Origin: Oscillospiraceae bacterium
Lineage (GTDB): Bacteria; Bacillota; Clostridia; Oscillospirales; Ruminococcaceae
Length of the DNA: 13,265 bases
Assembly (NCBI GenBank): GCA_017440425.1
Contig: JAFSHJ010000283.1
Coordinates: forward strand, 1 to 13,265
Direction: 5' to 3'
Shown: piece by piece, positions 6,578 to 13,265 of the stretch
How positions within the stretch are numbered: position 1 is the stretch's first letter
Layout: each line of letters opens with the position of its first letter
Position numbers and translations under genes: made by a program
The notes under the pieces: model-generated
Told to the model about the DNA's origin: nothing
Seen by the model: the letters and a program-made list of their open reading frames with translations, nothing else
Database searches by the model: none

Positions 6578-6614
6578 ATAAAAAACTCCGTGCCGAATGT
6601 TCAGCACGGAGTTT
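6578..6614 (-). terminator. Intrinsic terminator, mainly minus strand, possibly bidirectional
   Basis: An 11-bp perfect stem (6583-6593 with 6604-6614) has a 10-nt loop. On the minus strand it is followed by T-rich sequence (TTTTTTATA overlapping the stem end), which suits the small membrane protein gene ending at 6638. On the plus strand only a weak T-rich tail follows, so it may also stop the zinc-ribbon transcript. Confidence 0.8.
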
Positions 6615-6637
6615 GGTGTTTAGAATAATATTGCGGT

Positions 6638-6898
6638 TCACAGCAGCGAGAGCGCAAGTGCGGCTATCAAAATCAGCACGCACAGCACAATGGCAGCGAT
6701 GTAGATGCGTTTGAGCAGCTTTTTGCCCTTTTCGCCACGCTTTTCAAGAAAGAACTGGCACAGCGCAAGTGCAGAAAAGAGCAGCACGCAGAATGCATTG
6801 TAAATGAGCACGGGGAGAGGTCTGTCGGTGAAAAAATTCACGGCACCGGCAGCCAGCCACACGGCGGAGAGGATCAGCCATTGATACCATTTTTTCAT
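6638..6898 (-). CDS. Small three-helix membrane protein, unknown function
   Basis: An 86-residue protein starting MKKWYQWLILSAVWLA, with three predicted transmembrane helices at about 5-22, 28-51 and 64-86. The basic loop between the second and third (EKRGEKGKKLLKR) suggests that loop faces the cytoplasm. No enzyme motif is visible and I do not recognise a family beyond generic clostridial membrane proteins. A clean GGAGG site precedes the ATG on the minus strand. It has its own promoter, whose -35 overlaps the stop codon of the GH35 gene, and its own terminator, so it is probably independent of the beta-galactosidase gene despite the same strand and a 61-bp gap. Confidence 0.75.
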   Translation of the reverse strand: MKKWYQWLILSAVWLAAGAVNFFTDRPLPVLIYNAFCVLLFSALALCQFFLEKRGEKGKKLLKRIYIAAIVLCVLILIAALALSLL

Positions 6899-6934
6899 AT
6901 AATCGCCTCCGAATAACCGATGTTTTATAATTTC

Positions 6935-6963
6935 ATTATATCAAAAAACGCGCAAAAAATCAA
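6935..6963 (-). promoter_or_regulatory. Promoter for the small membrane protein gene
   Basis: Minus strand TTGATT (6963-6958) and TATAAT (6940-6935) have 17-bp spacing. The -35 includes the TGA stop of the GH35 gene. No strong terminator hairpin is visible after GH35, so read-through may add to expression. Confidence 0.65.
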
Positions 6964-8909
6964 ATATATAAAACATTATCTTTAGTGGCATAAACCTTTG
7001 GAATGTGCTTGCCAAAAGGTATGGGCATTTCGAGATAGACGGTGACTTCGTCCTCGTGGGAGAAAGGCTGAATTTTAAGTATACCTTCATTGGCGGCAAG
7101 GTGGCGGACATCAATGACCCAGGATTCCGTGTTTTCGGTGTTGCCGTAGAGATAGAAATCGGAAATCATTTGCCCGTTGGAATAAAAGGCGGCAAGGTTG
7201 CCCGTGGCTTTGATGACGAGATAGGTGGTGCCTTCCGGCCAGCAGATTCGGTATTCTGCGGTGCGGTCGGAAAGATTGAGGTGGGAGAGCATATCGTCGG
7301 CAGAAAGAGTGTTCTCTGTTTCGGTAACGGTGAGCTCGGTGAGGGGAGTTGGAATATATTCCTTCGGAGCTTCCAGAATGATTTGGACACCGTCGATCTT
7401 TGTAACAGCAGAGGTAAGCGGAATTTTACGTCCGTCGGTGAGGGCAACAATGGGAGCAAGACCTTCGATCTCCAACAGAGTAATGCTGTTTTGGGAGAGA
7501 GCAACCGGCTGTGCGGTGATGTGATCTACGGAAAGTCCTGCCAGATCCATGTTTACGGGAATAAAGAAACAGCAATCGGAGGGAACATCGAGTGTAAATG
7601 AAAGGGTGCGGTCGGAGAAGGCGAGTTCAAACGTTGTGTTGGGATAGGCAGGACGTTTGGTGAGGCGCAGATGATTGTTGATAAACAGAAATGCACCTTT
7701 TCCGTCAGTGCGCAGCGCACAGCGGATGGTATCGGTATCAAAGTAATCTTTTGGCATTTCTTCCGGCATAACAGAGTGCATGGGAGCAAGAAGTTCACCG
7801 TAGTTGTGAATAAACTCGTGGATCTTTCCCAAACGGAAATAGCTTTCGCGGATTTGTCCGTTGTCTCCGAGAGGCGACTGAAAATCATAAGAGATCAACG
7901 GATAGTCATTGGGATAACCGGTGGCTTTGCTCTCCTGCATATATGTTTTGCCCTTGGGGTTGAGACCGCCGTGATACATATAATAGCCGAGAAGATTGGC
8001 GCCGCTGCCCAACTTGCAGATAGCCAGAGCCTCTACATCCTTGCTGTTGAGCATCGGTCTGCGGTGATATGAAATTTGATTTCCTCCGCCAAGCTCGCAG
8101 GTGAAAAAAGGAAACTTTGCCATAAACTGAAGAGAGGAAGCGGTGACAGCATTGTCGAGAATATCGGTGCCAATGTCGCAGGCATCGGGAGCATGGGAGA
8201 AAAAGTAGTTGGCATTATAGGGCAGAGGGTCGATGTGTTTATCCCAGGGACGGCAGGGATAGCCGCCAAACATGGGGAGAAGAGTTTCGGGGAGGGAGGC
8301 ATTGCCCCACGCAGTAGCGGTGAAGAGCGGGGCAGTCAAGCCGTTTTCAATAACAATGCGGCGAAGCTTCTCCATATAATCGGGGCGTTTGGTCATCTCA
8401 TTTTCTATCTGGATGCCAAACAACGGCAGATTTTTAACCTGTTCGGCAACATTTTTAATATAGCGGCAGACATAACCGAAATAAGGTTCCTTTTCGCTTC
8501 TGAGCTGTCCTGCGCACTTTTCACAGAGCCAGTCGGGGAAACCGCCGTTACGGCATTCTCCGTGAGCCCAGGGACCGATGCGAAGGCAAAATTCAAGACC
8601 CGTTTCAAGGCAAAGCTCTATAAAACTGCGAATATCACGGTTGTCGGAAAAATCAAAACAGCCTTCATTCTCTTCATGGTGTATCCAAAAAACATATGAA
8701 GCAACCACATCAATGCCGCCTGCTTTCATTTTAAGAAGTTCTTCCCGCCAGTTTTGGCGTGGAACACGGCTGTAGTGCAGCTCTCCCATAACGGGAAGAT
8801 AGGGACGTCCCTTTTTAAGCAGCATATGGTCGGTGACAGTGATGGTTTCATCCCCGAAAAGGGGGAGGGTAGTCGGATGAGGAATGGCAGAAGGAATATG
8901 GAAAAGCAT
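6960..8909 (-). CDS. Glycoside hydrolase family 35, beta-galactosidase-like
   Basis: A 649-residue protein with a GH35 (beta/alpha)8 domain at about 25-340 and beta-sandwich domains after it. GH35 enzymes remove terminal beta-galactose from oligosaccharides with retention. 'VMGELHYSRVPRQNW' (40-54) is the family opening, 'IGPWAHGECRNGGFPDWL' (111-128) the substrate-binding Glu118, 'FGIQIENEM' (164-172) the likely acid/base Glu171, and 'FFTCELGGGNQISYHRRP' (268-285) the likely nucleophile Glu272. The C-terminal part includes 'FFIPVNMDLAGLSVDHITAQ' and a jelly-roll-like end. No signal peptide is seen, so it acts in the cytoplasm on imported oligosaccharides, though no transporter is nearby. Start 8909 is chosen over 8945 because AGGAG lies 7 nt upstream of it. 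Substrate linkage cannot be read from the sequence. Confidence 0.92.
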   Translation of the reverse strand: MLFHIPSAIPHPTTLPLFGDETITVTDHMLLKKGRPYLPVMGELHYSRVPRQNWREELLKMKAGGIDVVASYVFWIHHEENEGCFDFSDNRDIRSFIELCLETGLEFCLRIGPWAHGECRNGGFPDWLCEKCAGQLRSEKEPYFGYVCRYIKNVAEQVKNLPLFGIQIENEMTKRPDYMEKLRRIVIENGLTAPLFTATAWGNASLPETLLPMFGGYPCRPWDKHIDPLPYNANYFFSHAPDACDIGTDILDNAVTASSLQFMAKFPFFTCELGGGNQISYHRRPMLNSKDVEALAICKLGSGANLLGYYMYHGGLNPKGKTYMQESKATGYPNDYPLISYDFQSPLGDNGQIRESYFRLGKIHEFIHNYGELLAPMHSVMPEEMPKDYFDTDTIRCALRTDGKGAFLFINNHLRLTKRPAYPNTTFELAFSDRTLSFTLDVPSDCCFFIPVNMDLAGLSVDHITAQPVALSQNSITLLEIEGLAPIVALTDGRKIPLTSAVTKIDGVQIILEAPKEYIPTPLTELTVTETENTLSADDMLSHLNLSDRTAEYRICWPEGTTYLVIKATGNLAAFYSNGQMISDFYLYGNTENTESWVIDVRHLAANEGILKIQPFSHEDEVTVYLEMPIPFGKHIPKVYATKDNVLYI

Positions 8910-8950
8910 AATAATACTCCTATTAATAAGTTGAATGTGCGACAAACATT

Positions 8951-8979
8951 ATTATAGCACGGCAGAAGAAAGCGGTCAA
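8951..8979 (-). promoter_or_regulatory. Promoter of the GH35 gene
   Basis: Minus strand TTGACC (8979-8974) and a perfect TATAAT (8956-8951) are 17 bp apart. An inverted repeat AATGT-7-ACATT (8934-8950) lies immediately downstream of the -10, over the expected start site, where a repressor could act. Confidence 0.75.
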
Positions 8980-9054
8980 GCAAAGCAGAAAGAGCAGACA
9001 AAAATGTAAGGTTTGAAACAGAAAGTTGTCTTTTAAGGTGAAAGGAGGATGGCG

Positions 9055-9612
9055 ATGGAGGACAGAGAAATTGTGGAGCGCTATTGGCAGCGGGACAGCG
9101 ACGTTATAGCGGTGACTGCAGAAAAATACGGCGGATTTTGCATGAAAATATCCGAAAACATTGTGGGCAGCAGCCATACCGCAGAGGAATGCGTCAACGA
9201 TACATGGCTTGCCGCATGGAATTCTATGCCGCAAAACCGCCCCAACAACCTGAAGGCTTATCTCGGCAAAATTGTGCGCAACATCTCCTTCAACCGATAC
9301 AAGAGGACAAACACCCTCAAGCGTGGCGGCGAGATCGCTGTTGTGCTGGATGAATTGGCGGAGTGCGTTTCGGGCAGAGAGGATGTGGAGCAGGCGGTGG
9401 ATGAAAATGCACTTATCTGCGGAATAAATGCCTTTTTGGCGGAGCTGCCGACGGATAAACGGGAAATATTCGTCCGCAGATATTGGTATGCCGAAAGCGT
9501 GAAAGATATTGCAAAGCGCTGTGGTATAAGCGAAAACAATGTGTCGGTGACGCTTAACAGACTCAGAAAAAAGCTGGCAGAGCACTTGGAAAGGGAGGGT
9601 TTTGTGCTGTGA
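9055..9612 (+). CDS. ECF-type sigma-70 family RNA polymerase sigma factor
   Basis: A 185-residue protein with the two ECF sigma domains. Region 2 (about 14-80) includes 'SSHTAEECVNDTWLAAWN' and 'LKAYLGKIVRNISFNRYKR'. A linker follows, then region 4 (about 120-178) with 'LPTDKREIFVRRYWYAESV' and the helix-turn-helix 'IAKRCGISENNVSVTLNRLR'. It would direct RNA polymerase to a small regulon in response to a signal. Start 9055 is preferred to ATG 9049 because 9049 is directly joined to the AAAGGAGG site (9041-9048), whereas 9055 has 6-nt spacing. Its stop overlaps the GTG start of the next gene by 4 nt, typical of sigma/anti-sigma pairs. I could not find a convincing promoter in 8980-9040. It is divergent from the GH35 gene. 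Confidence 0.9.
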   Translation: MEDREIVERYWQRDSDVIAVTAEKYGGFCMKISENIVGSSHTAEECVNDTWLAAWNSMPQNRPNNLKAYLGKIVRNISFNRYKRTNTLKRGGEIAVVLDELAECVSGREDVEQAVDENALICGINAFLAELPTDKREIFVRRYWYAESVKDIAKRCGISENNVSVTLNRLRKKLAEHLEREGFVL

Positions 9613-10448
9613 AGAAGGAATTGTTGTTTGAGGTCATCGGTGGTATCGACGATGGATACATCACCGAAGAAAACATAAGGAAAAAGAGCGGAAACATTGC
9701 AAAATATGCCGCAATCGCCGCAAGCATCCTGCTGGTGGCGGCAATTGTTGTGGTGTGGGGTGCTGTTGAAAACAAATTGCCGCCGGATATCGATAAGGAC
9801 AAGTTTTTCGATGATCATCTCGAATCTGTGGAGCTTGTAACCTATAACGATGCGTATTACCAGATAATCGGCGGGGAGGATGTTAAAACGCTGAAAAAGT
9901 TCAATTTGCCAAGCCGCATAACCGAAGATATGGTGGGTGAAAAGCTGGGAGAAGCCGCGGGTGGCAAGTGCGAGGGAGATATCTACCGATATCTGCCATA
10001 CGGAGAGAGTTGCAATGCGGTATGTCTCTTCAGCGAGGATGGCGAGAGCTATAAGTTTGCGCTGTTTTGCAACTTTATCCACCGTGACGACAGCATTTAT
10101 GAGACGGCAGATGAGATGTTTGCCATCTATGGAGTGAGTGCCGCAGAGGATGTTGCAAGTATAGCGTTTGATGGGAAAACGATAACCGACAGAGAGGAGA
10201 TAGCAGAAATTTTCAATGCTATCTGCTCATCAGAAGCCATGGGAAATGCACAGTTTCAGCAGAATGTTTTTGGCGGCAGGAGTGAGGATGAACAGCAAAG
10301 GCTCAGCACAGAGCTTGCAGAAAACTGCGCCGAGGTGAGAATGGAGACGACCGCAGGTGTGGTTATAGAAAACCTGCTCTATTACCGCACCGGGCAATAT
10401 CTTCATTGGAGCCTTAACTATTATAAAACGGCGGTGCAGATCGGATGA
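9609..10448 (+). CDS. Single-pass membrane protein, putative anti-sigma factor
   Basis: A 279-residue protein with a short cytoplasmic N-terminus ('LFEVIGGIDDGYITEE', about 6-21), one transmembrane helix at about 31-53, and an extracellular domain of about 225 residues with no recognised enzyme motif. The N-terminal wording is like clostridial proteins that follow ECF sigma genes, where the N-terminus holds the sigma factor at the membrane; no zinc-binding ZAS motif (HxxxCxxC) is present. The GTG start at 9609 overlaps the sigma stop (GTGA) and has AGGGAGGG 8 nt upstream. Positional coupling is the main evidence for the anti-sigma role. The extracellular part contains several Cys and acidic residues and may sense an envelope signal. 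Confidence 0.7.
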   Translation: MKKELLFEVIGGIDDGYITEENIRKKSGNIAKYAAIAASILLVAAIVVVWGAVENKLPPDIDKDKFFDDHLESVELVTYNDAYYQIIGGEDVKTLKKFNLPSRITEDMVGEKLGEAAGGKCEGDIYRYLPYGESCNAVCLFSEDGESYKFALFCNFIHRDDSIYETADEMFAIYGVSAAEDVASIAFDGKTITDREEIAEIFNAICSSEAMGNAQFQQNVFGGRSEDEQQRLSTELAENCAEVRMETTAGVVIENLLYYRTGQYLHWSLNYYKTAVQIG

Positions 10449-10451
10449 AAA

Positions 10452-10492
10452 AGAGCGGACCCACATTTTTCGTGAGTCCGCTCTAAAATTTT
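10452..10492. terminator. Bidirectional intrinsic terminator between the anti-sigma gene and spoIIID
   Basis: A 9-bp perfect stem (10452-10460 with 10476-10484) extends inward with CAC/GTG after one mismatch. T-rich tails occur on both strands: AAAATTTTGTCATTTT on the plus side and TTTTTC on the minus side. It serves the two converging transcription units. Confidence 0.85.
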
Positions 10493-10493
10493 G

Positions 10494-10754
10494 TCATTTT
10501 GCCGCCGTTTCGGAGGCGTATTTGGCTTTTGTGGCAAGCCCGCCCCTGATGTGGCGTTCACTTTTGTTTTGTTCAAGCACGCTTTTCACCCGGGTGCAAA
10601 GCTGTGGGTTAATTTTTCGAAGTCTCTCGGTGACATCCTTGTGTACGGTGCTTTTGGAGATACCAAACCAAGCCGCCGCTTTTCTAACAGTCGCGTTATT
10701 TTCAATTATGTAAAGCGCAAGCGTAACCGCCCTATCCTCCGGCAGACCGTTCAA
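10494..10754 (-). CDS. spoIIID: Sporulation transcriptional regulator SpoIIID
   Basis: An 86-residue DNA-binding protein that matches SpoIIID along its length: 'LALYIIENNATVRKAAAWFG' , 'ISKSTVHKDVTERLRKINP' (helix-turn-helix and flanks, about 32-50) and 'SERHIRGGLATKAKY' (about 65-79). SpoIIID is a mother-cell regulator that activates and represses SigE-regulon genes during sporulation. The start is TTG at 10754, supported by GGGAGGG 7 nt upstream and by the alignment of the N-terminus; there is no in-frame ATG nearby. The C-terminus is slightly shorter than B. subtilis SpoIIID. A bidirectional terminator follows. The upstream neighbour on the same strand is the TIR protein gene, 124 bp away, which is not a usual SpoIIID neighbour. 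Confidence 0.93.
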   Translation of the reverse strand: MNGLPEDRAVTLALYIIENNATVRKAAAWFGISKSTVHKDVTERLRKINPQLCTRVKSVLEQNKSERHIRGGLATKAKYASETAAK

Positions 10755-10784
10755 TTCGCGACCCTCCCTGCATATAAGTTACGG

Positions 10785-10809
10785 CATCGCGTCAGTCTGC
10801 GTCATCGCG
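10785..10809. repeat. Short direct repeats upstream of spoIIID
   Basis: CATCGCG occurs at 10785-10791 and 10803-10809 (18-bp period), and GCGTCA at 10789-10794 and 10799-10804 (10-bp period, one helical turn). They lie 30-55 bp before the spoIIID start codon, where an operator could be. No known binding site is recognised. Confidence 0.45.
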
Positions 10810-10878
10810 CGAGCCTTAATTATCTATATGCGGGGGAGAGAGGGAAGATGCCTGAAAATATGTATTTTATGGCAGGGG

Positions 10879-12921
10879 TTACAGTCTCTTTCTCTTCATG
10901 TTCAGGTTGGTCATAAAAAACAGCGTGATAAACGGAATGAGATGGATAAACGACCAAATCAAAAATGCAAGTCCCATTGCAAGGTCGGCGGGGTCTCCCT
11001 GATAAGAGACGAAGACTCCGAATATTCCCAATATGCCCCAAAAGAGGGTGCCGACGGTGGCAGAGATATATGCAAGCACTTTGACGATGCGTGAGCCGCT
11101 GGCGAACGCAATGATGGGGAAAAGAAAACTGAACAGATTGAAAAGGATGACCACGGCAATGTAACCGAGTATGGAGCCGATGGTGAACTCGGAGCCCTCG
11201 AAAATTGCAGGAATTATGCAGCCGAAAACAGAGACGACGATCTGCAAAAGGAGGGTGACAAGCAAAATCACTTTGTTGCGCTTAAGACCTGCAACGTGCT
11301 TTTCAAGCCTTTGAAGCTCAAGCTGGGCCTGCTTTCTGCTTGCCTCCTCAGCCTGTGCCTTTTGCGCAGCAAGTCGGGCATATTTGGTTTGGCATTCATC
11401 AAGCAAAGCAGCGGAATCGTTCCAGGATGGAATGGATTCCAGCTTTCTTATGGCAGCTTCGTAGCCGGAAAATGTGTTTTGGGACATATCAGCAACAGCA
11501 GCGTTGTAAATTGCGGTTTTGGTGCTGATATCGGCCTTTTTGGTGCAATCGTCAGCGAGGAATGCCGCATTTTTGTAGTCGCCTGCCTGCCTGAACATTC
11601 TGGCGGCCTCGAGATAGTCGGAAGCCTTGGCGGCGGAATTCATTGTGCTGACGGCTCGGGCGTAGACAGATTCAAGCTTTGCACGGGCATTGCGGCTGCT
11701 GATTTGTGCATTGTAATCCTTGAGGAGCTCTGCGAATTCGGCATCTCCGAAGCGGAGCACTTTTTGATAATTGGGGTTGGAGTCAAAGGACTGGGAGCAG
11801 TTCTGCAGCTCATCCAGCTTGGAGACCTTCATATCAAGCATCAGCTTGTAGAGATAAGCCTGGGCATTTTCGGGGTCAATATCGAGAATGCGCTCGCAGT
11901 AGCCGTTGGCGCTGGCCCAGTTTTTGTCCTCCAAAAACATAAAGGCACGTTTGAGAAGTGTAGCAACATTGTTGCCCTCAGCCGCAGTAATGACAGTTTC
12001 CTTAACAACGGTCGTTTTAGGCTGGTCGGTGGGGATAAGCTTTTTAATGCCGTGGAGCAGATCCTGCATAAAGCCGATCTTACCCATATCCTGAGCTTGA
12101 ATATAGGAGAACTCCTCCGGCAGCTCGTAGGGACTCATATCCGAATAGATGGGGATAAGTGTCTTCTTTTCGCCGTTTTTGATGAGGGAGAGATATCTGT
12201 TCCACTCGTTGCGAACCCAAACCGCATTAAAGTGTTCCGGCTTTGTGCCCACAACCAGCATCACCTTTGCGGAGTTGAGTGCCGCAAAGATATAGGGTTC
12301 ATAGGCTGTGCCCAACTTGGATTCAAGGGTGATGCGGGCGAAGAACACCTTGTAGCCCTCGTCTGTCAGCGCTTTGTAGATATCCTGCGCATAGACGCTG
12401 TCGGGGGTGCGCATTCCGAGAGAGTCGGTCTCCTTGTAGCAGATGAAAATATCGAAAGGCGCCTCGCTGCGGGAGATGGCAAGGATGCTCTTTTGGATAT
12501 CGTCAATGGTTTTTGCCTCGGATTCGTAGATCACGCGCTGATACAGATCCGCATATTTCAGGGCAGAGAGATAATCTTTGTCTGTGAGCACGGAGTTGTA
12601 TTGGGTTCTGTTGACTGTGGGAACGCGGTTGTGAGAGACGGGGTCTTCCACATATTCGATGCCGTAGCGGCACAGCACCAGCGACCAATAGCTCTCGGCG
12701 TCGGTGTTGTCTTCGCTGAGGATCTGCTCATAGATCCCCGCTGCCTTGTCGAATTCGTTGTTACGGCGGAAATAGTTTGCACGGTCGTATAAATTCGCCT
12801 TTTTGTCGTCGTTCAGTTTGGGCAAGGTCTGTTTTGTGCCGCAGTATTCGCATTCCGCAACGGTCAAGCCGTCGGTAATTTCCAGCGTGCCGCCGCACAT
12901 TTTGCATTTAAACAATGCCAT
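10879..12921 (-). CDS. Zinc-ribbon / TIR / TPR protein with four C-terminal membrane helices
   Basis: A 680-residue multidomain protein. A zinc ribbon has Cys6/Cys9 and Cys24/Cys27, and TPR-like helices lie at about 43-90 ('ANYFRRNNEFDKAAGIYEQI'). A TIR domain spans about 155-295, from 'FDIFICYKETD' through 'YKVFFARITLESKLG' and 'AKVMLVVGT' to 'WVRNEWNRY' and 'LIPIY'. More TPR-like repeats cover about 320-510 and a charged coiled coil about 513-545. Four membrane helices lie at about 549-573, 583-605, 611-640 and 650-672. Glu208 (AYEPY) aligns by eye with the catalytic Glu of NAD-cleaving TIR domains such as SARM1 Glu642. TIR domains either hydrolyse NAD+ or act as scaffolds; which applies here is not shown. 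Start 12921 is set by the conserved N-terminus MALFKCKMCGG with GAAAGG about 10 nt upstream; the open frame back to 13074 crosses a terminator. No defence partner gene (e.g. ThsA) is adjacent. Confidence 0.88.
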   Translation of the reverse strand: MALFKCKMCGGTLEITDGLTVAECEYCGTKQTLPKLNDDKKANLYDRANYFRRNNEFDKAAGIYEQILSEDNTDAESYWSLVLCRYGIEYVEDPVSHNRVPTVNRTQYNSVLTDKDYLSALKYADLYQRVIYESEAKTIDDIQKSILAISRSEAPFDIFICYKETDSLGMRTPDSVYAQDIYKALTDEGYKVFFARITLESKLGTAYEPYIFAALNSAKVMLVVGTKPEHFNAVWVRNEWNRYLSLIKNGEKKTLIPIYSDMSPYELPEEFSYIQAQDMGKIGFMQDLLHGIKKLIPTDQPKTTVVKETVITAAEGNNVATLLKRAFMFLEDKNWASANGYCERILDIDPENAQAYLYKLMLDMKVSKLDELQNCSQSFDSNPNYQKVLRFGDAEFAELLKDYNAQISSRNARAKLESVYARAVSTMNSAAKASDYLEAARMFRQAGDYKNAAFLADDCTKKADISTKTAIYNAAVADMSQNTFSGYEAAIRKLESIPSWNDSAALLDECQTKYARLAAQKAQAEEASRKQAQLELQRLEKHVAGLKRNKVILLVTLLLQIVVSVFGCIIPAIFEGSEFTIGSILGYIAVVILFNLFSFLFPIIAFASGSRIVKVLAYISATVGTLFWGILGIFGVFVSYQGDPADLAMGLAFLIWSFIHLIPFITLFFMTNLNMKRKRL

Positions 12922-12954
12922 AAAAACGCAACCTTTCAAGTCATATATATATAC

Positions 12955-12983
12955 AGTATAATCTTTTTTGAAACAAAAAACAA
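12955..12983 (-). promoter_or_regulatory. Putative promoter of the TIR protein gene
   Basis: Minus strand TTGTTT (12983-12978) and TATACT (12960-12955) have 17-bp spacing, giving a leader of about 30 nt. An AT-alternating run (TATATATATA) follows the -10. It lies after the tex terminator, so the TIR gene is an independent unit. Confidence 0.55.
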
Positions 12984-13003
12984 GTAACCGCCTGCACAAT
13001 ATT

Positions 13004-13033
13004 ACAAAAAAACAGCCGCAGATGCGGCTGTTT
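13004..13033 (-). terminator. Intrinsic terminator of tex
   Basis: A perfect 10-bp stem AAACAGCCGC/GCGGCTGTTT (13010-13019 with 13024-13033) with a 4-nt loop is followed on the minus strand by a run of seven T. It is 12 bp past the tex stop. Confidence 0.9.
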
Positions 13034-13045
13034 AAGCTTATATTA

Positions 13046-13265
13046 TCAAAGTATCTGCACGAGCTTGAGTCCAATGCGCTTTTTCTCGGGCTCGCAGCTG
13101 AGCACCGAAACTTTTACGATATCGCCAACCTTCAGCACTTCGGAGGGATGGCGGATGTATCTGTCGGCACACTGCGAAATGTGGATGAGTCCGTCTTGAT
13201 GTACGCCGATATCCACAAATGCGCCGAAATCCACCACGTTGCGGACAGTGCCGGTCAGTTCCATA
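13046..13265 (-). CDS. tex: Transcription accessory protein Tex, C-terminal S1 domain (runs off right edge)
   Basis: The last 73 or so residues of a protein ending in an S1 RNA-binding domain: 'LTGTVRNVVDFGAFVDIGVH' , 'QDGLIHISQCADRYIRHPSE' and 'VLKVGDIVKVSVLSCEPEKK'. The wording is that of the Tex (YhgF) C-terminus, a large (about 700-residue) RNA-binding protein tied to transcription and RNA turnover. The Met at 13264 is internal (the family has G-M before this strand), so the gene continues beyond the window. Other S1 proteins (PNPase, RpsA, small general-stress S1 proteins) are possible but fit less well to the 'GAFVDIGVHQDGL' wording. Confidence 0.82.
   Translation of the reverse strand, partial: MELTGTVRNVVDFGAFVDIGVHQDGLIHISQCADRYIRHPSEVLKVGDIVKVSVLSCEPEKKRIGLKLVQIL

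Noticed and set aside
11296..12792. 498-residue plus-strand open frame across the TIR gene
   Set aside because: It is a shadow of the minus-strand TIR/TPR coding region, with low-complexity Leu/Gly/Val content and no recognisable domain.
12922..13074. N-terminal extension of the TIR protein
   Set aside because: It would cross the tex terminator and the TIR gene's own promoter; the zinc ribbon starts right after ATG 12921.
1..13265. tRNA or rRNA genes, CRISPR array, insertion sequence or prophage genes
   Set aside because: No cloverleaf-like tRNA, regularly spaced repeats, transposase or integrase coding was seen; the T-box leader is the only structured RNA recognised.

Overview
The window looks like chromosomal DNA of a spore-forming, anaerobic-type Clostridia, probably Oscillospirales/Ruminococcaceae. 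The basis is a SpoIIID-type sporulation regulator, a T-box-controlled aspS-gatCAB operon, strong AGGAGG-like ribosome binding sites, several TTGACA/TATAAT-like promoters, moderate GC and the Firmicutes style of the small proteins. Taxonomy is inferred from protein flavour only.

Layout: (1) 1-376, minus strand: 5' part of a MATE efflux transporter running off the left edge. (2) 377-877: two back-to-back promoters, then a T-box leader ending in an intrinsic terminator. (3) 878-5613, plus strand: aspS, gatC, a strongly altered gatA and gatB, closed by a perfect 15-bp-stem terminator. (4) 5731-6571, plus strand: a GrpB/UPF0157 protein and a small four-knuckle zinc-ribbon protein. (5) 6638-8909, minus strand: a small membrane protein and a cytoplasmic GH35 beta-galactosidase, each with its own promoter. 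(6) 9055-10448, plus strand: an ECF-type sigma factor translationally coupled to a single-pass membrane protein, its likely anti-sigma factor. (7) 10494-12921, minus strand: spoIIID (TTG start) and a 680-residue zinc-ribbon/TIR/TPR/four-TM protein. (8) 13046-13265, minus strand: the C-terminal S1 domain of Tex, running off the right edge.

The core of the window is the tRNA-dependent asparagine operon. The T-box specifier reads AAC (Asn), not an Asp codon, and AspRS has His31, a residue linked to non-discriminating enzymes. Together these fit AspRS mischarging tRNA-Asn and GatCAB converting Asp-tRNA(Asn) to Asn-tRNA(Asn). Yet the GatA encoded here has lost the whole amidase signature (the Lys and both Ser of the Ser-cisSer-Lys triad) and about 60-70 N-terminal residues. 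GatB keeps its Zn site and catalytic Glu/His residues but has Cys at position 88, where Staphylococcus aureus GatB has a Lys that I recall lining the ammonia channel. The simplest reading is a transamidase that no longer makes ammonia from glutamine in this GatA. That is the observation most worth pursuing. The second is the TIR protein, which keeps a candidate NADase glutamate and is anchored by C-terminal membrane helices.
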